From an uncultured Collinsella sp. (lineage in GTDB: Bacteria; Actinomycetota; Coriobacteriia; Coriobacteriales; Coriobacteriaceae), in NCBI GenBank assembly GCA_902495525.1, contig CABUXL010000094.1, positions 1 to 5,531 of the forward strand: a stretch of 5,531 nucleotides of DNA, read 5' to 3'. The number at the start of each line of letters is the position of its first letter. The first letter of the stretch is position 1. Shown one piece after another: positions 5,075 through 5,531 of this stretch. Position numbers and translations under genes: made by a program. Under the pieces are notes generated by a model, which was not told the DNA's origin, ran no database searches, and worked only from the letters and a program-made list of their open reading frames with translations.

Positions 5075-5531
5075 ATGTCTCTAAAGGTTGGAATCGTAGG
5101 TGCGGCTGGATATGCTGGCGCCGAGCTCATTCGCCTCGTCCTCGATCATCCCGAGTTTGAACTTGCTGCCATTACGTCCAACGCCGATGCCGGCCAGCCG
5201 TTGTCTGCGGTGTACCCGAGCTTCGCCGGCGTAAGCGATCTTGTCTTCACGACGCATGATGCCCCCGAGCTCAAGAACTGCGATGCGGTCTTTTTGGCCG
5301 TGCCGCACACGGCTGCCATGGCACAGGTGCCCGCCCTGCTTGCCGCGGGAGTCTCCTGCATTGACCTCTCGGCCGACTATCGCCTGAACGATCCGGCCAC
5401 CTTTGAGGCCTGGTATGCCGCTGAGCACACGAGTCCCGAGCTACTCAAGAGCCGAGCCTTTGGTCTGCCCGAGCTGTTCTGCCAGGATTTGGAGACTGCT
5501 GCATCCGACCACGCCGACGGCAAGCCCGTGC
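5075..5531 (+). CDS. argC: N-acetyl-gamma-glutamyl-phosphate reductase ArgC, 5' part, cut by the right edge
   Basis: ArgC performs the third step of arginine biosynthesis in the cytoplasm: NADPH-dependent reduction of N-acetylglutamyl-5-phosphate to the semialdehyde. The first 152 codons are present and the frame runs off the window. The N-terminal Rossmann nucleotide-binding motif GAAGYAGAELIRLVLDHP spans 9-26. Further family blocks are DAVFLAVPHTAAM (70-82), IDLSADYRL (96-104), the EAWYAAEH stretch (111-118) and AFGLPEL (128-134). The catalytic cysteine, normally in an NPGCY motif just beyond this point, is outside the window. The start is set by AAGGAG (5063-5068), 6 nt upstream. A full protein is usually about 340-350 residues. 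argJ, argB and argD commonly follow, which cannot be seen here. ARG boxes upstream indicate ArgR control. Confidence 0.95.
   Translation, partial: MSLKVGIVGAAGYAGAELIRLVLDHPEFELAAITSNADAGQPLSAVYPSFAGVSDLVFTTHDAPELKNCDAVFLAVPHTAAMAQVPALLAAGVSCIDLSADYRLNDPATFEAWYAAEHTSPELLKSRAFGLPELFCQDLETAASDHADGKPV

Noticed and set aside
4915..5160. Plus-strand open frame of 81 codons covering the argC leader
   Set aside because: It overlaps the argC start in another frame, spans the ARG boxes and promoter, and lacks a ribosome site; argC is clearly the real gene.

Overview
The window looks like a piece of a moderately high-GC bacterial chromosome. The gene content (a riboflavin ECF transporter with a fused ATPase, paired small PNPOx-like flavin proteins, then argC) and the protein style point to an anaerobic actinobacterium of the Coriobacteriia, such as Collinsella or a relative. 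That assignment is inferred from sequence style and is not proven. No insertion sequence, CRISPR array, tRNA or rRNA is visible.

Layout. Positions 1-81 may hold the first codons of a minus-strand gene leaving the left edge (low confidence). Positions 82-344 carry no convincing gene, but do hold small inverted repeats and one copy of an 11-nt direct repeat. An extended -10 promoter at 345-372 leads into a clear FMN riboswitch (RFN element, about 384-562). Next comes a tightly packed plus-strand run: ribU (576-1166), a fused double ATPase ecfA (1163-3067) and ecfT (3067-3867). ribU overlaps ecfA by 4 nt and ecfA overlaps ecfT by 1 nt. Two paralogous PNPOx-like split-barrel genes follow (3898-4344 and 4399-4809), 30 and 54 nt downstream of their neighbours with no obvious terminator between. 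A long hairpin at 4855-4907 probably ends this unit. A separate arginine unit then begins: an operator-like pair of ARG boxes at 4953-4991, an extended -10 promoter, and the first 152 codons of argC (5075 to the right edge).

How the genes fit together. RibU is the substrate-binding S component, the fused EcfA supplies both nucleotide-binding domains, and EcfT couples them. Together they form a complete riboflavin importer in one transcript under FMN feedback control. No intrinsic terminator lies between the riboswitch and ribU, so control is probably at translation initiation. A stretch inside the riboswitch can pair with the ribU Shine-Dalgarno and start codon. The two small downstream proteins belong to a family that commonly binds FMN or a related flavin, so one FMN-sensing leader may govern both vitamin import and two candidate users of the flavin. 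argC appears to be independently controlled by ArgR.
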